A stretch of 63,467 nt of DNA from an uncultured Peptococcaceae bacterium (GCA_949743265.1 CATJSX010000077.1:1-63467), one strand, 5' to 3'; shown: positions 44,305-53,367, counted from the stretch's first letter. A program made the numbers and translations. The notes: generated from the sequence alone by a model not told the origin.

Positions 44305-44645
44305 AATCTAACCTGCCTTTCATTATTATTAGCACTTGGCTTAAGGAAAGTATAGCAATAATGCATTCTATAAGGAATAATTATTTATTTTGTTCAAATG
44401 CCTTTGCATCAAGTTTTTCTTTCAGCAAAACCGCTGTGAATCCGCTATACGAATACATTTAGAATTGTTTAACAATTTAACTTTCTAGCAAAATTTCTTG
44501 CTATTGATTGTTCCTGTGAACAATTTCTCACACAATTTTATGCTTATAATGATAACCTTTTATCAGCTGTTAAGCAGTAAGACTACAATTTATGTCGAAT
44601 ATATTACTTAGTACAATTTTAATTAAATCAAAGAAAGGACTGACT
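44305..44645. other. divergent control region with two palindromes
   Basis: AATTGTTTAACAATT (44463-44477) and TTGTTCCTGTGAACAA (44508-44523) lie ahead of a TATAAT at 44545-44550 for nfnA. They resemble redox-regulator half-sites but do not match the Rex consensus spacing. No gene is seen. Confidence 0.5.
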
Positions 44646-45491
44646 ATGATGTATCAAATAATTAAACGCAGAGAGCTCAATCCTACAGTAACGCTGATCG
44701 AAGTTGATGCGCCTTTTGTCGCCCGCAAAGCAGAGCCGGGACAATTTATCATTCTTCGCGTCGATGCAGAAGGGGAACGCATTCCTTTGACCATTGCCGA
44801 TTATAACCGTTCAAAAGGCACAGTTACTGTTATTTTTCAAATTGTTGGCGCTACAACGGAAAAACTCAATCATATACCAGAAGGCGGCTATATCGCTGAT
44901 TTTGTCGGTCCCTTGGGTAATCCTTCCGAACTAGAAGGATTAAAAAAAGTAGCGGTTGTTGGTGGCGGCGTAGGTTGCGCTATTGCTTATCCTATTGCCA
45001 AAAAGCTGCATGAATTGGGCGCTGAAGTTCATTTAATTGTCGGGTTTAGAAATAAGGATTTAATCATTTTAGAAGATGAATACAAAGCTGCTTCCAGCAA
45101 ACTTTACTTTATGACCGACGACGGTTCTTACGGTGAAAAAGGCTTGGTAACGGTTCCCTTGACTCGATTGTTAGAAGAAGGAGAAACCTTTGATGAAGTT
45201 ATTGCCATTGGTCCGCCTATTATGATGAAAGCGGTTTGCGATTTGACCAAAGGCTATGGAGTGAAAACTATTGTCAGTATGAACCCTATCATGATCGATG
45301 GGACGGGTATGTGCGGCGGCTGTCGGTTAAGTGTTGGCGGCGAAACCAAATTTGCTTGCGTTGACGGTCCAGATTTTGACGGTCATTTGGTAGATTTTGA
45401 CGAAGCCATGATGCGCAGTCGCATCTATAAACCTTTTGAACGTCATGCTTATGAAGAAGCTTGCAACCTATTTAAAAAGGAGGTTCAATAA
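44646..45491 (+). CDS. nfnA: NADH-dependent ferredoxin:NADP+ oxidoreductase, small subunit
   Basis: A 281-residue protein with a FAD domain in residues 1-100 (GQFIILRVDAEGERIPLTIA), an NAD site VAVVGGGVGCAIAYPI, and a C-terminal [2Fe-2S] segment GTGMCGGCRLSVGGETKFAC. It resembles NfnA and dihydroorotate-dehydrogenase electron-transfer subunits. With the next gene it forms the electron-bifurcating Nfn complex, which couples NADH and reduced ferredoxin to NADPH formation. The start ATG at 44646 follows GAAAGGA. The gene ends 2 nt before nfnB. Confidence 0.88.
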   Translation: MMYQIIKRRELNPTVTLIEVDAPFVARKAEPGQFIILRVDAEGERIPLTIADYNRSKGTVTVIFQIVGATTEKLNHIPEGGYIADFVGPLGNPSELEGLKKVAVVGGGVGCAIAYPIAKKLHELGAEVHLIVGFRNKDLIILEDEYKAASSKLYFMTDDGSYGEKGLVTVPLTRLLEEGETFDEVIAIGPPIMMKAVCDLTKGYGVKTIVSMNPIMIDGTGMCGGCRLSVGGETKFACVDGPDFDGHLVDFDEAMMRSRIYKPFERHAYEEACNLFKKEVQ

Positions 45492-45493
45492 TC

Positions 45494-46876
45494 ATGGCTA
45501 ATCTATCCAACACCAAAAACCCGATGCCAGTACAAGACCCAAATGTGCGCAATAAAAATTTCGACGAAGTAGCGCTAGGCTATGATGAAGCTACTGCTAT
45601 TGACGAAGCCATGCGTTGTTTAAATTGTAAAAATCATCCCTGCATGAGCAAATGTCCCGTAGCAGTCAATATTCCCGGCTTTATTGATAAAATCAAAAGC
45701 CAAGATTACGAGGGCGCTTACCAAATCATCAGCGTTGACAGTTCCCTGCCAGCCGTCTGCGGTCGTGTCTGCCCGCAGGAATCCCAATGTGAAAGTGCCT
45801 GCATTCGCGGCATCAAAGGCGATCCGGTAGGTATTGGACGCTTAGAACGGTTCGTTGCTGATTATCATAATGCTAATAACACTTCAGCGCCAGCAAAACC
45901 AAAAGCTATCGGACATAAAGTTGCTATTGTCGGTTCCGGACCCGCCGGTCTGACTTGTGCTGGTGATTTGGCTAAATTAGGTTATGATGTAACCATCTTT
46001 GAAGCACTGCACACTGCCGGCGGTGTGCTGGTCTATGGGATTCCTGAATTTCGTCTGCCAAAAGCCATCGTACAGAAAGAAATCGACACGCTAAAAAGTT
46101 TGGGCGTTACGCTGCATACCAACGTGGTTGTTGGACGCTCCTTAACCATTGACGAACTATTTGAAGACGGCTATGAAGCAGTCTTTATCGGCTCCGGTGC
46201 AGGTTTGCCTATGTTTATGCATATTCCGGGCGAAAATTTAAACGGCGTCTATTCTGCCAATGAATTTTTGACTCGCATCAATTTAATGAAAGCCTACAAA
46301 CAAAGCGCCGACACGCCTATTCAGCAAATTCACAAAGTAGCTGTCGTCGGCGGCGGCAATGTTGCTATGGACGCTGCGCGTTGTGCCAAACGGCTGGGCG
46401 CTGAAGAAGTTTACATCGTTTATCGACGTTCTGCCGAAGAACTTCCTGCCCGCCGTGAAGAAGTAGAGCACGCAGAAGAAGAAGGAATTATTTTTAAATA
46501 TTTGACCAATCCTATCGCTATTACTGCTAATAATGATAATACAGTCGGCGGTATGACCTGCATGCGCATGGAATTAGGCGAACCCGATGCTTCTGGTCGT
46601 CGCCGTCCCCTTGCCGTTGAAGGTTCAGAATTTAATCTTGACGTTGACTGCGTAATTATGGCGTTAGGAACGACCCCCAATCCTTTGCTGAAATCAACAA
46701 CCAAAGGTTTAGAAGTCGATAAAAAAGGCTGCTTAATTGTCAATGAAGATGGGCTGACTTCCCGAAATGGCGTTTACGCTGGCGGCGATGCCGTTACTGG
46801 TGCTGCAACAGTTATCAAAGCCATGGGTGCCGGCAAATTAGGTGCCAAATCCATTCATGAGTATTTGAGCAAGTAA
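45494..46876 (+). CDS. nfnB: NADH-dependent ferredoxin:NADP+ oxidoreductase, large subunit
   Basis: A 460-residue protein like the glutamate synthase small subunit. The N-terminal Fe-S cysteines are CLNCKNHPCMSKCP and CGRVCPQESQCESAC. Two nucleotide folds follow: VAIVGSGPAGLTCAGDLA (FAD) and VAVVGGGNVAMDAARCAK (NADPH). It is coupled to nfnA, which makes NfnB much more likely than GltD; no gltB is nearby. It supplies NADPH, possibly to the flavin reductase encoded about 1 kb downstream. Confidence 0.88.
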   Translation: MANLSNTKNPMPVQDPNVRNKNFDEVALGYDEATAIDEAMRCLNCKNHPCMSKCPVAVNIPGFIDKIKSQDYEGAYQIISVDSSLPAVCGRVCPQESQCESACIRGIKGDPVGIGRLERFVADYHNANNTSAPAKPKAIGHKVAIVGSGPAGLTCAGDLAKLGYDVTIFEALHTAGGVLVYGIPEFRLPKAIVQKEIDTLKSLGVTLHTNVVVGRSLTIDELFEDGYEAVFIGSGAGLPMFMHIPGENLNGVYSANEFLTRINLMKAYKQSADTPIQQIHKVAVVGGGNVAMDAARCAKRLGAEEVYIVYRRSAEELPARREEVEHAEEEGIIFKYLTNPIAITANNDNTVGGMTCMRMELGEPDASGRRRPLAVEGSEFNLDVDCVIMALGTTPNPLLKSTTKGLEVDKKGCLIVNEDGLTSRNGVYAGGDAVTGAATVIKAMGAGKLGAKSIHEYLSK

Positions 46877-46894
46877 TCATCAACAACATACGAA

Positions 46895-46947
46895 TAAAAT
46901 CAAAGGCTTTCTTTGGCAAATTTAACCACAGAAAGCCTTTGATTTTA
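46895..46947. terminator. bidirectional terminator after nfnB
   Basis: TAAAATCAAAGGCTTTCT (46895-46912) pairs with 46930-46947. It overlaps the stop codon of the convergent amidohydrolase-like gene. Confidence 0.85.
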
Positions 46948-47757
46948 TATTTTCAGTAAATCTGCTGCATTTTTATAAAAAATGTTTTCTAATACCTCGG
47001 GACGAATGCCACACGTCTGATACCATTCCACCATCAGTTTAAGCGGTACTTGTGGATAGCTAGTAGCGAATAAAAAACGATAGCGCAAATGCCAATTAGC
47101 GGCTGTAACAAAATCCTGATACCCCGGTGTACGAAACAAGTATAAATCTGGACACAAATAAACATTTTCTCGTTTGTAAGCAACGCCGCACATTTCCTGA
47201 ACATAAGGCCAACAGCCATGCCCAATAATCATTTGCAAATTGGGAAACTGTTTCGCTATATTATCAACATGAATAGGATTGTTTTCTGCATAATTTATTC
47301 TGCTGTTTCCTCCTGAAAATATCATCAACAAAATTTTTTCCCTTTCACATTTTTCATACAAAGACCATAGCTGTTCATCATCAACCAAATAACTGGCAAA
47401 AGACGGAATCATCGAAATCCCACTGCAACTACCATTTAATACATAGCGCTCTATTACCAAAAGAGATTCTTCTAAAGTATCATTTAAATCAAGAGCGGCA
47501 AAAGCATAGTATTTGCCGAGATATTTTTCCACTAACTCTACCATATCTGGATTTTGCGCCTTAGTTCCTTGCATAACGGCAATATCTATACCAGCTTCTT
47601 GTTTTTCCTGCTCGTACAGCGCCATCGACCGTTGTTCGACCGCTATCGTATGCGCCACATCAAATTTCACGCCATATTTTTCTACCGCTTCTTGCTGAAA
47701 TAAAAAACTTTCCTTAAAGCGTCCATATGGCGGTCTATTCCTAAAATCAATGATCAT
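46945..47757 (-). CDS. amidohydrolase-2-fold protein lacking canonical metal ligands (copy B)
   Basis: A 270-residue paralogue of copies A and C. IIDFRNRPP replaces the HxH motif. The strand-5 position is Phe/Ser (LLMIFSGG), the C-terminal Asp position is S233 (FATSYP), and the only classical ligand left is H180 (GHGCWPY). Last gene of the permease-amidohydrolase-reductase-amidohydrolase operon, 23 nt after the flavin reductase. SD AAAGGCGG. Confidence 0.75.
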   Translation of the reverse strand: MIIDFRNRPPYGRFKESFLFQQEAVEKYGVKFDVAHTIAVEQRSMALYEQEKQEAGIDIAVMQGTKAQNPDMVELVEKYLGKYYAFAALDLNDTLEESLLVIERYVLNGSCSGISMIPSFASYLVDDEQLWSLYEKCEREKILLMIFSGGNSRINYAENNPIHVDNIAKQFPNLQMIIGHGCWPYVQEMCGVAYKRENVYLCPDLYLFRTPGYQDFVTAANWHLRYRFLFATSYPQVPLKLMVEWYQTCGIRPEVLENIFYKNAADLLKI

Positions 47758-47780
47758 GTTTACACCGCCTTTTACAATCT

Positions 47781-49697
47781 TTACAACATTAACCCTAACT
47801 CAAAACTTTCTCTAATATCCAAAAATCCATTTTTCACTGCTTTAGCATCACCAATGACTTCTATTTCACCAGAAAAATCTTTTAATTCCGCCTCTAAAGG
47901 ATTGTAAGATTTTACGCCAACAGCTAAAATTATCGTATCAATTCCTGTGATTTCTTTTGTTTCATCAGCTTCTTCGATGATAACGCCGTTTTCTCTCACC
48001 TCTAATACTCGCGTTTCTAAATGAATTTCCACTTGATTTTTCTTCAGTTCCTGCATTAACTGAATTTTAGGTAATAATGCGCCGTCTTTAGCAATATCCT
48101 TTGTCATTTCTATTAAAATTACTTTGTGACCATGAGCGGCAAAAAACACCGCCGTCTCTGCACCAGTCAATCCTCCACCTATAACCAAGATGGATTGTCC
48201 TACCGAAACCTTCCCTAATAACGCTTCATTGGCCAAAACAACTTTTTCATGATCCGTCACAAATGCAGAAGGAATAATAGGCTTGCTACCTGTAGCCAAT
48301 ACGACAACGTCTGGCGCTTTTTCGCAAATTAAATCGGCTGTTACAGCCGTATTAAGAATTATTGTCACCCCATATTTTTGCAACTGCTTTTTCTGCCACG
48401 CCGTAAAACTAGCGAAGTCCGTCTTTCCTACAGGAACTACAGCAGCCAACCACTGTCCACCTAACTTATTGGATTGTTCATACAACGTTACATGATGTCC
48501 ACGCTGCGCTGCTATTAAAGCAACTTCACAACCACTGATACCGCCACCCACAACCATAACTTGCTTTTTCATTTCTGCCAACGCTATTTGACAACTATCT
48601 TCTCGACCTACGCTCGGATTGACCATACAAGTCATAGCAGCCGACACACCATTAAACATACAACCTTGTAGACAGCCAATACAATGATTAATATCGTCAT
48701 GTTCGCCATGCATAGTTTTCTTCGGTAATTCGGGATCGGCAATGGAAGCACGCCCCATATTGACCAAATCGGCTTTACCAGAACAAAGGATTTCCTCCGC
48801 AATCAAAGGATCATCAATGCGGCCCACTCCAATAACTGGAATCGTTAACACTTTTTTCATTTCTGCCGCATTATCAATATACAATGCTTTATTAGCAATA
48901 GAAGAAGGAATAACAATATTGACCACATCGCTCCCTTGCGAACAATGCATGACATCAACGCCCGCCTCTTCCAGCAGCATGGCAATGGCTTTTGTTTCTT
49001 CAATGCCCAAGCCACCCGTTAGCGGTTCTATTGAGGATATACGATAAAAAATCGGAAAATCCTCGCCCACTTGTCCTCTGACTTCCTTTACCACTTCAAC
49101 AGAAAAGCGAGCGCGATTTCTTGTGTTACCGCCGTATTCGTCGCTTCTTTTATTAGAAAATGGCGATACAAAATTATGCAGTAAATAGCCATGACCACCA
49201 TGAATTTCCACCCCATCAAATCCAGCCGCCTTAGCTCTATACGCAGCTTCGCCAAATTGTCTGATGATTTCTTTTATTTCTTCTATCGTCAATTCGTGCG
49301 GTATTACAGCGTTCAGTGGGCTTTTAATGGCTGACGGTGCGACCGGCGGAACATGATTAACTGACATACTGCAAGATTGCCGACCGGCATGATAAATTTG
49401 CGCAACGATTTTGCTACCTGCTGCGTGAATTTTAGTGGTAAACATTTCATTTTCAGCAATAAATTTATCATCATATAATCCCGGTAAATTAGGATAGGCG
49501 CCCGCCATAGGATTGATAATATAGTCTTCTGTAATAATCAATCCAAATCCCCCTTTTGCTTTAGCAAGATGATAGCTTTCAAATGTTCCTGTTATTGTAT
49601 GATCCAAGTTATTCATGCGAGTAACCATTGCTGAAACAATTAGTCTATTCTTCAATGTCATTTTTTTAATCGTAATTGGCTCAAAAATTTTTTCCAT
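47781..49697 (-). CDS. FAD/FMN, Fe-S old-yellow-enzyme-type reductase
   Basis: A 638-residue protein of the 2,4-dienoyl-CoA reductase / 2-enoate reductase / BaiCD group. The N-terminal FMN TIM barrel (residues 1-330) has AQIYHAGRQS and GVEIHGGHGYLLHNFVSPFS. The [4Fe-4S] Cys cluster is CIGCLQGCMFNG with a further CMVNP. FAD/NAD(P) domains follow (VMVVGGGISGCEVALIA, ILVIGGGLTGAETAVFFA). It reduces an activated C=C or a similar bond in an unsaturated or aromatic acid. The start ATG at 49697 follows GAGGGGG; the longer frame runs across a terminator. It lies between two amidohydrolase-like genes. Confidence 0.88.
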   Translation of the reverse strand: MEKIFEPITIKKMTLKNRLIVSAMVTRMNNLDHTITGTFESYHLAKAKGGFGLIITEDYIINPMAGAYPNLPGLYDDKFIAENEMFTTKIHAAGSKIVAQIYHAGRQSCSMSVNHVPPVAPSAIKSPLNAVIPHELTIEEIKEIIRQFGEAAYRAKAAGFDGVEIHGGHGYLLHNFVSPFSNKRSDEYGGNTRNRARFSVEVVKEVRGQVGEDFPIFYRISSIEPLTGGLGIEETKAIAMLLEEAGVDVMHCSQGSDVVNIVIPSSIANKALYIDNAAEMKKVLTIPVIGVGRIDDPLIAEEILCSGKADLVNMGRASIADPELPKKTMHGEHDDINHCIGCLQGCMFNGVSAAMTCMVNPSVGREDSCQIALAEMKKQVMVVGGGISGCEVALIAAQRGHHVTLYEQSNKLGGQWLAAVVPVGKTDFASFTAWQKKQLQKYGVTIILNTAVTADLICEKAPDVVVLATGSKPIIPSAFVTDHEKVVLANEALLGKVSVGQSILVIGGGLTGAETAVFFAAHGHKVILIEMTKDIAKDGALLPKIQLMQELKKNQVEIHLETRVLEVRENGVIIEEADETKEITGIDTIILAVGVKSYNPLEAELKDFSGEIEVIGDAKAVKNGFLDIRESFELGLML

Positions 49698-49725
49698 TAG
49701 ACAAACCCCCTCAAAATAATTAAAG

Positions 49726-49754
49726 AAAAAGGCGTAGCCAATAATGGTCACGCC
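49726..49754 (-). terminator. intra-operon terminator-like hairpin
   Basis: GGCGT (49731-49735) pairs with ACGCC (49750-49754), with an inner CCA/TGG. On the minus strand a run of five T follows. It sits in the 80-nt gap between copy C and the flavin reductase, so downstream genes may be attenuated. Confidence 0.6.
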
Positions 49755-49777
49755 TATGTCATCTTCCTCTTGTGCCA

Positions 49778-50629
49778 TTAAAGATCTTCTTCTGTCATTC
49801 CCAAAAATTCCAATGCGTTCTGATACATTACTTTCGGTAGCGCAGTTTCAGACAATCCCCAGTTTGTATAATAATCCACCATATCTGTTATATGCATAAT
49901 GGGAAAAGTAGATCCAAAAATGATTCTATCTTTAATAAAACCATTAGCAGCCGCCATATAATCATTACCGCCGGGACAGTCCAAAACGTAAATATCTGGT
50001 GAAATCCAAAGATTTTTGTGACGTGCAGCTAACCAACAATATTCATTAACATAGGGGTATCCGCCGTGGCACAGCGCTATTCGCATTTTGGGGTACCGTT
50101 TCAAAACGTTTTCAATATGCACAGGCGCTCCGTGCTCAATTTCCATAGAAGCCATACCGCCCCAAGTCAACATAACGGGCAAACTCAAGTTATGACACTT
50201 TTCATAAATAGGCGTGATAATTTCATCATCTGCATTTAAAATCATTTGTCCGTTTGGACCGCATACGGTTAATTCCATCATGATTCCTTTACAAGGTCCG
50301 TTTACCACAAATTTTTCAATTTCCGATAAACAAAATTCTGGTCCAGCTAAAGGATCAATACCGATCATTGGAATAAATTTATCAGGATACATGGTGTATA
50401 GCTCAACCAATTCTTCATTAGTGACATGACTGGATACACGCCCCGGCACAACGCCTTTATTGACGCCAGCGGCCTCCATTTCGGCAAGACATTCGTCAAT
50501 AGAGCGAATTCCTGCTGCTGTTTTTTGATTGAATTTTCCAGCAAAACTAGTTAAATAGGGCTCGTTATATAACCAGCTTGTCCTAAATCCTCCATGGTAC
50601 GGTCTAACACGAAAATCAATAATTTTCAT
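49778..50629 (-). CDS. amidohydrolase-2-fold protein lacking canonical metal ligands (copy C)
   Basis: A 283-residue protein with MKIIDFRVRP at strand 1 (no HxH), T155 at the strand-5 His position (LPVMLTWGG), H188 in CHGGYPY kept, and T241 in place of the Asp (IFGSTFP). Second gene of the operon, 24 nt after the permease. SD AGGAGG. Same questions as copy A. Confidence 0.75.
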   Translation of the reverse strand: MKIIDFRVRPYHGGFRTSWLYNEPYLTSFAGKFNQKTAAGIRSIDECLAEMEAAGVNKGVVPGRVSSHVTNEELVELYTMYPDKFIPMIGIDPLAGPEFCLSEIEKFVVNGPCKGIMMELTVCGPNGQMILNADDEIITPIYEKCHNLSLPVMLTWGGMASMEIEHGAPVHIENVLKRYPKMRIALCHGGYPYVNEYCWLAARHKNLWISPDIYVLDCPGGNDYMAAANGFIKDRIIFGSTFPIMHITDMVDYYTNWGLSETALPKVMYQNALEFLGMTEEDL

Positions 50630-50653
50630 TATAATTACCTCCTCATCTTATTT

Positions 50654-52024
50654 TTATAACACTTGCACTAAATACCAATAAGGTATTAAAAACACCATTA
50701 CAAAAATGAAATTTACTGCCATTTTTACTGCCATGCCTTTAGCAAAATCAGCCAATTTCATTGCGCCAAACGAAAAGAATATCAAATAATAAACGTTTTC
50801 ATAAGGAAGTATAATCTGATCACAAGCATGATAAATCACCATATACAACGCTTCTGGATTTAAACCAATAGATAACGCTATTTCGGTTAAAGGTACTGTC
50901 AAAGCTCCCCAAATAGCTAACGGCGTTAAAAGGAAGTTTAAAACCATACAAAGCAGCCAAACGAATCCACAAACGAACAGCATACTTTTGTCAGATACAA
51001 TGGGTAGCGCCATTGTAGCAATGATTTGTCCGATACCTAATGCGCCTGCTACGCTTCCTATAGCTGTACAAGCGACCACAAATAATAAAATGCCAAAATT
51101 TACTTTTTGAAAATCTTCTTTCGTACCAATATTTATTCCGGGCCAATAACACATACAAGGAATAAAAGTAAATAACCACCCCATGCTAATGCCATGATAT
51201 TTTATCGTCAAAATGGCTATTACCAAAAATATCCCTACGCCTAAACACTTTCTTTCGCTCAATTTCATTGCGCCAAGTTCAGCATATTTGTCTTGAAAAT
51301 ACTCTTTTCCGTCAATAGTATGATTGGGCTTAAACATTTTGGAGTAAATGAACACCATCAATATTAAAAAAACTACAGAAACAATATTTTGTTGCAAAAA
51401 TGCTAAGTAACTGGGAATAGCCTTTCCTGTAACAGTCATTCCCGCTGTATAAATAACCGCTACTGAAGGACTATACATAAACATTAACGGCAATAAAGCG
51501 CCTGCTGCCGCTGAAAGCATAATTCCAGTAGAAGCTTTCGACACGCCCAAATTCAACGAACGACAAATCCCATAAGCCAAAACTGCCATTGGTAAACATG
51601 CTTGACTTGGAATGAAAATATTCAATACAAGCCCTGTCAAAGCCAAGCCAATCATAATTCCTCCATACGTTCCGCCAGTTAAAATTAAACATTTATAGGC
51701 AATTCTTTGAAGTAGTCCTGTCGATTCCATAATATTAGCAAAAAGCAACGCACCAAAAATCATCCACGGCGTAGAGGTTAACCAAGGCGACAATGCTATG
51801 TTGGCTGAAGCCAATCCTGTCATAATGTAAATCACAGGCAACATTAGCGATACAGCCGTTTGATTGATATTTTCACAAGCAAACATAATAACCGCCAAAA
51901 TAGTTATTACGCAAAACAAACGAATCTCCCTTGTAAATACTTCATTGGTTGGAATTAAGAAAATACAAAGCGGTACTCCTAACGTTATTACCCATACTAA
52001 CAAATCTTTTTTATTGATATTCAA
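50654..52024 (-). CDS. SLC13/DASS-like anion permease, subfamily B
   Basis: A 456-residue membrane protein, paralogous to 8346-9734. The start is taken as the TTG at 52024 behind AGGGGGG, because no ATG with an SD lies nearby. First gene of a four-gene operon with two amidohydrolase-like proteins and the Fe-S flavin reductase, divergent from a LysR gene. It presumably imports the unsaturated or aromatic acid used by the downstream enzymes. Confidence 0.8.
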   Translation of the reverse strand: MNINKKDLLVWVITLGVPLCIFLIPTNEVFTREIRLFCVITILAVIMFACENINQTAVSLMLPVIYIMTGLASANIALSPWLTSTPWMIFGALLFANIMESTGLLQRIAYKCLILTGGTYGGIMIGLALTGLVLNIFIPSQACLPMAVLAYGICRSLNLGVSKASTGIMLSAAAGALLPLMFMYSPSVAVIYTAGMTVTGKAIPSYLAFLQQNIVSVVFLILMVFIYSKMFKPNHTIDGKEYFQDKYAELGAMKLSERKCLGVGIFLVIAILTIKYHGISMGWLFTFIPCMCYWPGINIGTKEDFQKVNFGILLFVVACTAIGSVAGALGIGQIIATMALPIVSDKSMLFVCGFVWLLCMVLNFLLTPLAIWGALTVPLTEIALSIGLNPEALYMVIYHACDQIILPYENVYYLIFFSFGAMKLADFAKGMAVKMAVNFIFVMVFLIPYWYLVQVL

Positions 52025-52082
52025 TGGTAACCCCCCTTTTTTGATAAGTATTGATTTCTATGCAGCATACGAATTTATTATT

Positions 52083-52098
52083 TAACGAGAACTCGTTA
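52083..52098. promoter_or_regulatory. perfect palindrome, candidate LysR operator
   Basis: TAACGAGAACTCGTTA, seven-base arms around AA, in the 214-bp divergent region between the permease operon and the LysR gene. It is the longest perfect palindrome there. Confidence 0.55.
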
Positions 52099-52197
52099 GG
52101 TTTATGTTACCATCAGAATCACTATATTAGAAATGCTTATGTATTATCTTTTTTTAATTGCCATAAAAAATTGGCATTAAAGCGCTACCACAAAATA

Positions 52198-52226
52198 TTT
52201 TCATTTGCTTATTGGTTTGTTATACT
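52198..52226 (+). promoter_or_regulatory. weak promoter of the LysR gene
   Basis: TTTTCA (52198-52203), 17-nt spacer, TATACT (52221-52226). Confidence 0.45.
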
Positions 52227-52238
52227 ATCTTATAACGA

Positions 52239-53180
52239 ATGATCGTAAGGGAGGCGTTGATTATACGTTTAGAACAGCTACAATATTTATTAGAAATCTC
52301 AAAAAGTCGCTCATTAACCACTGCTGCTGAACATCTTTACATGACGCAACCAGCACTTAGCCGCGCTATTAAAGCTTTAGAAGATGAGCTTGGCATTACC
52401 TTATTACATCGCGCCTCAAATGGCGTTCAATTAACCACTGATGCAGAAGCAATTCTCCCTATTGCCCAAAATATAACTCAGCAAGTTGAACATTTGAAAC
52501 AAGCAGCACAAATTCGCAGCAAACATAATCGTATTTTTCAGCCTGTTTCTTTTTCTATTTTTACCTCTCCAGCCATAGTGGATACTTATTTGCCTGTTAT
52601 TTTGCGCAGTTACAGAGAAGATTACCCTTTGGCCGATATCAACATCACTTTGGCAAAAACAAACGAGCTTATCCAATTAACAAAATCACCTACAGAACAT
52701 TTAATATTATTGATGAAATCACGTGAATCTTTTCCCGATATTTTCTCACAGTCTTCTTTAAAAAATAAAATTCTTTTTACTGAAAACTATTCGGTTGTCG
52801 TTCGTTCTGATTCAGAAATTGCCAAAAGACGATTTATTCAACTAAAAGATGCTATTCACCATAAACTTGTATTAGGTCATAACGGAATAGACTTTCCCGA
52901 ATTTTTTTATAATGAAATTCACTCGAAAGTATCACTGGACATTTTACTGGAAAGCAACAATATCGATGTTATCAAAGAAATGATTCTAACTTATAATGCT
53001 CTATTTATCGCCAGTAACACGCTAATCAACAATTCCAATTTTTCTCACGAATTTAAAATTGTTGCTCTACGCAACAAAAAACAATTATGTCAAACTCATA
53101 TTTGTGCATTTCATGATTTTGAGTACCCTACTAGTCCTTTTATGGAAGCATTTTTAGAAAAATTTCAGTTATTTTTATAA
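52239..53180 (+). CDS. LysR-family transcriptional regulator, start unclear
   Basis: A protein of about 305-313 residues with N-terminal winged HTH (IIRLEQLQYLLEISKSRSLT, then QPALSRAIKALEDELGITL) and effector domain at 90-300. The coding start is ambiguous. An AGGGAGG at 52248-52254 lies directly in front of TTG 52257 (too close) and of ATT/ATA codons at 52260-52265, while the in-frame ATG 52239 precedes this SD. A non-ATG start is likely. It is divergent from the permease operon and is probably its regulator. Confidence 0.85.
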   Translation: MIVREALIIRLEQLQYLLEISKSRSLTTAAEHLYMTQPALSRAIKALEDELGITLLHRASNGVQLTTDAEAILPIAQNITQQVEHLKQAAQIRSKHNRIFQPVSFSIFTSPAIVDTYLPVILRSYREDYPLADINITLAKTNELIQLTKSPTEHLILLMKSRESFPDIFSQSSLKNKILFTENYSVVVRSDSEIAKRRFIQLKDAIHHKLVLGHNGIDFPEFFYNEIHSKVSLDILLESNNIDVIKEMILTYNALFIASNTLINNSNFSHEFKIVALRNKKQLCQTHICAFHDFEYPTSPFMEAFLEKFQLFL

Positions 53181-53314
53181 TGACTCTCCTCTAACTTTTT
53201 ACAATACGTTATAACGTCTTTTTTCATTTAAGTTTACAATGTGTGCCAACTTTTATCATCTGCTAATTCTTATTATACCAAACAAGTAAGAAACACTAAA
53301 GAAAACACAAAAAA

Positions 53315-53346
53315 AGCCATTAGCATATCGTAATGTGCTAATGGCT
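53315..53346 (-). terminator. terminator of the atp operon
   Basis: AGCCATTAGCA (53315-53325) pairs with TGCTAATGGCT (53336-53346), followed on the minus strand by seven T. Confidence 0.85.
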
Positions 53347-53367
53347 TATATTTTTTATTTCATTGCT

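Noticed and set aside
44463-44523. Canonical Rex operator before nfnA
   Set aside because: The arms resemble Rex half-sites, but the spacing (1 and 4-6 nt centres) does not match the 18-bp consensus.
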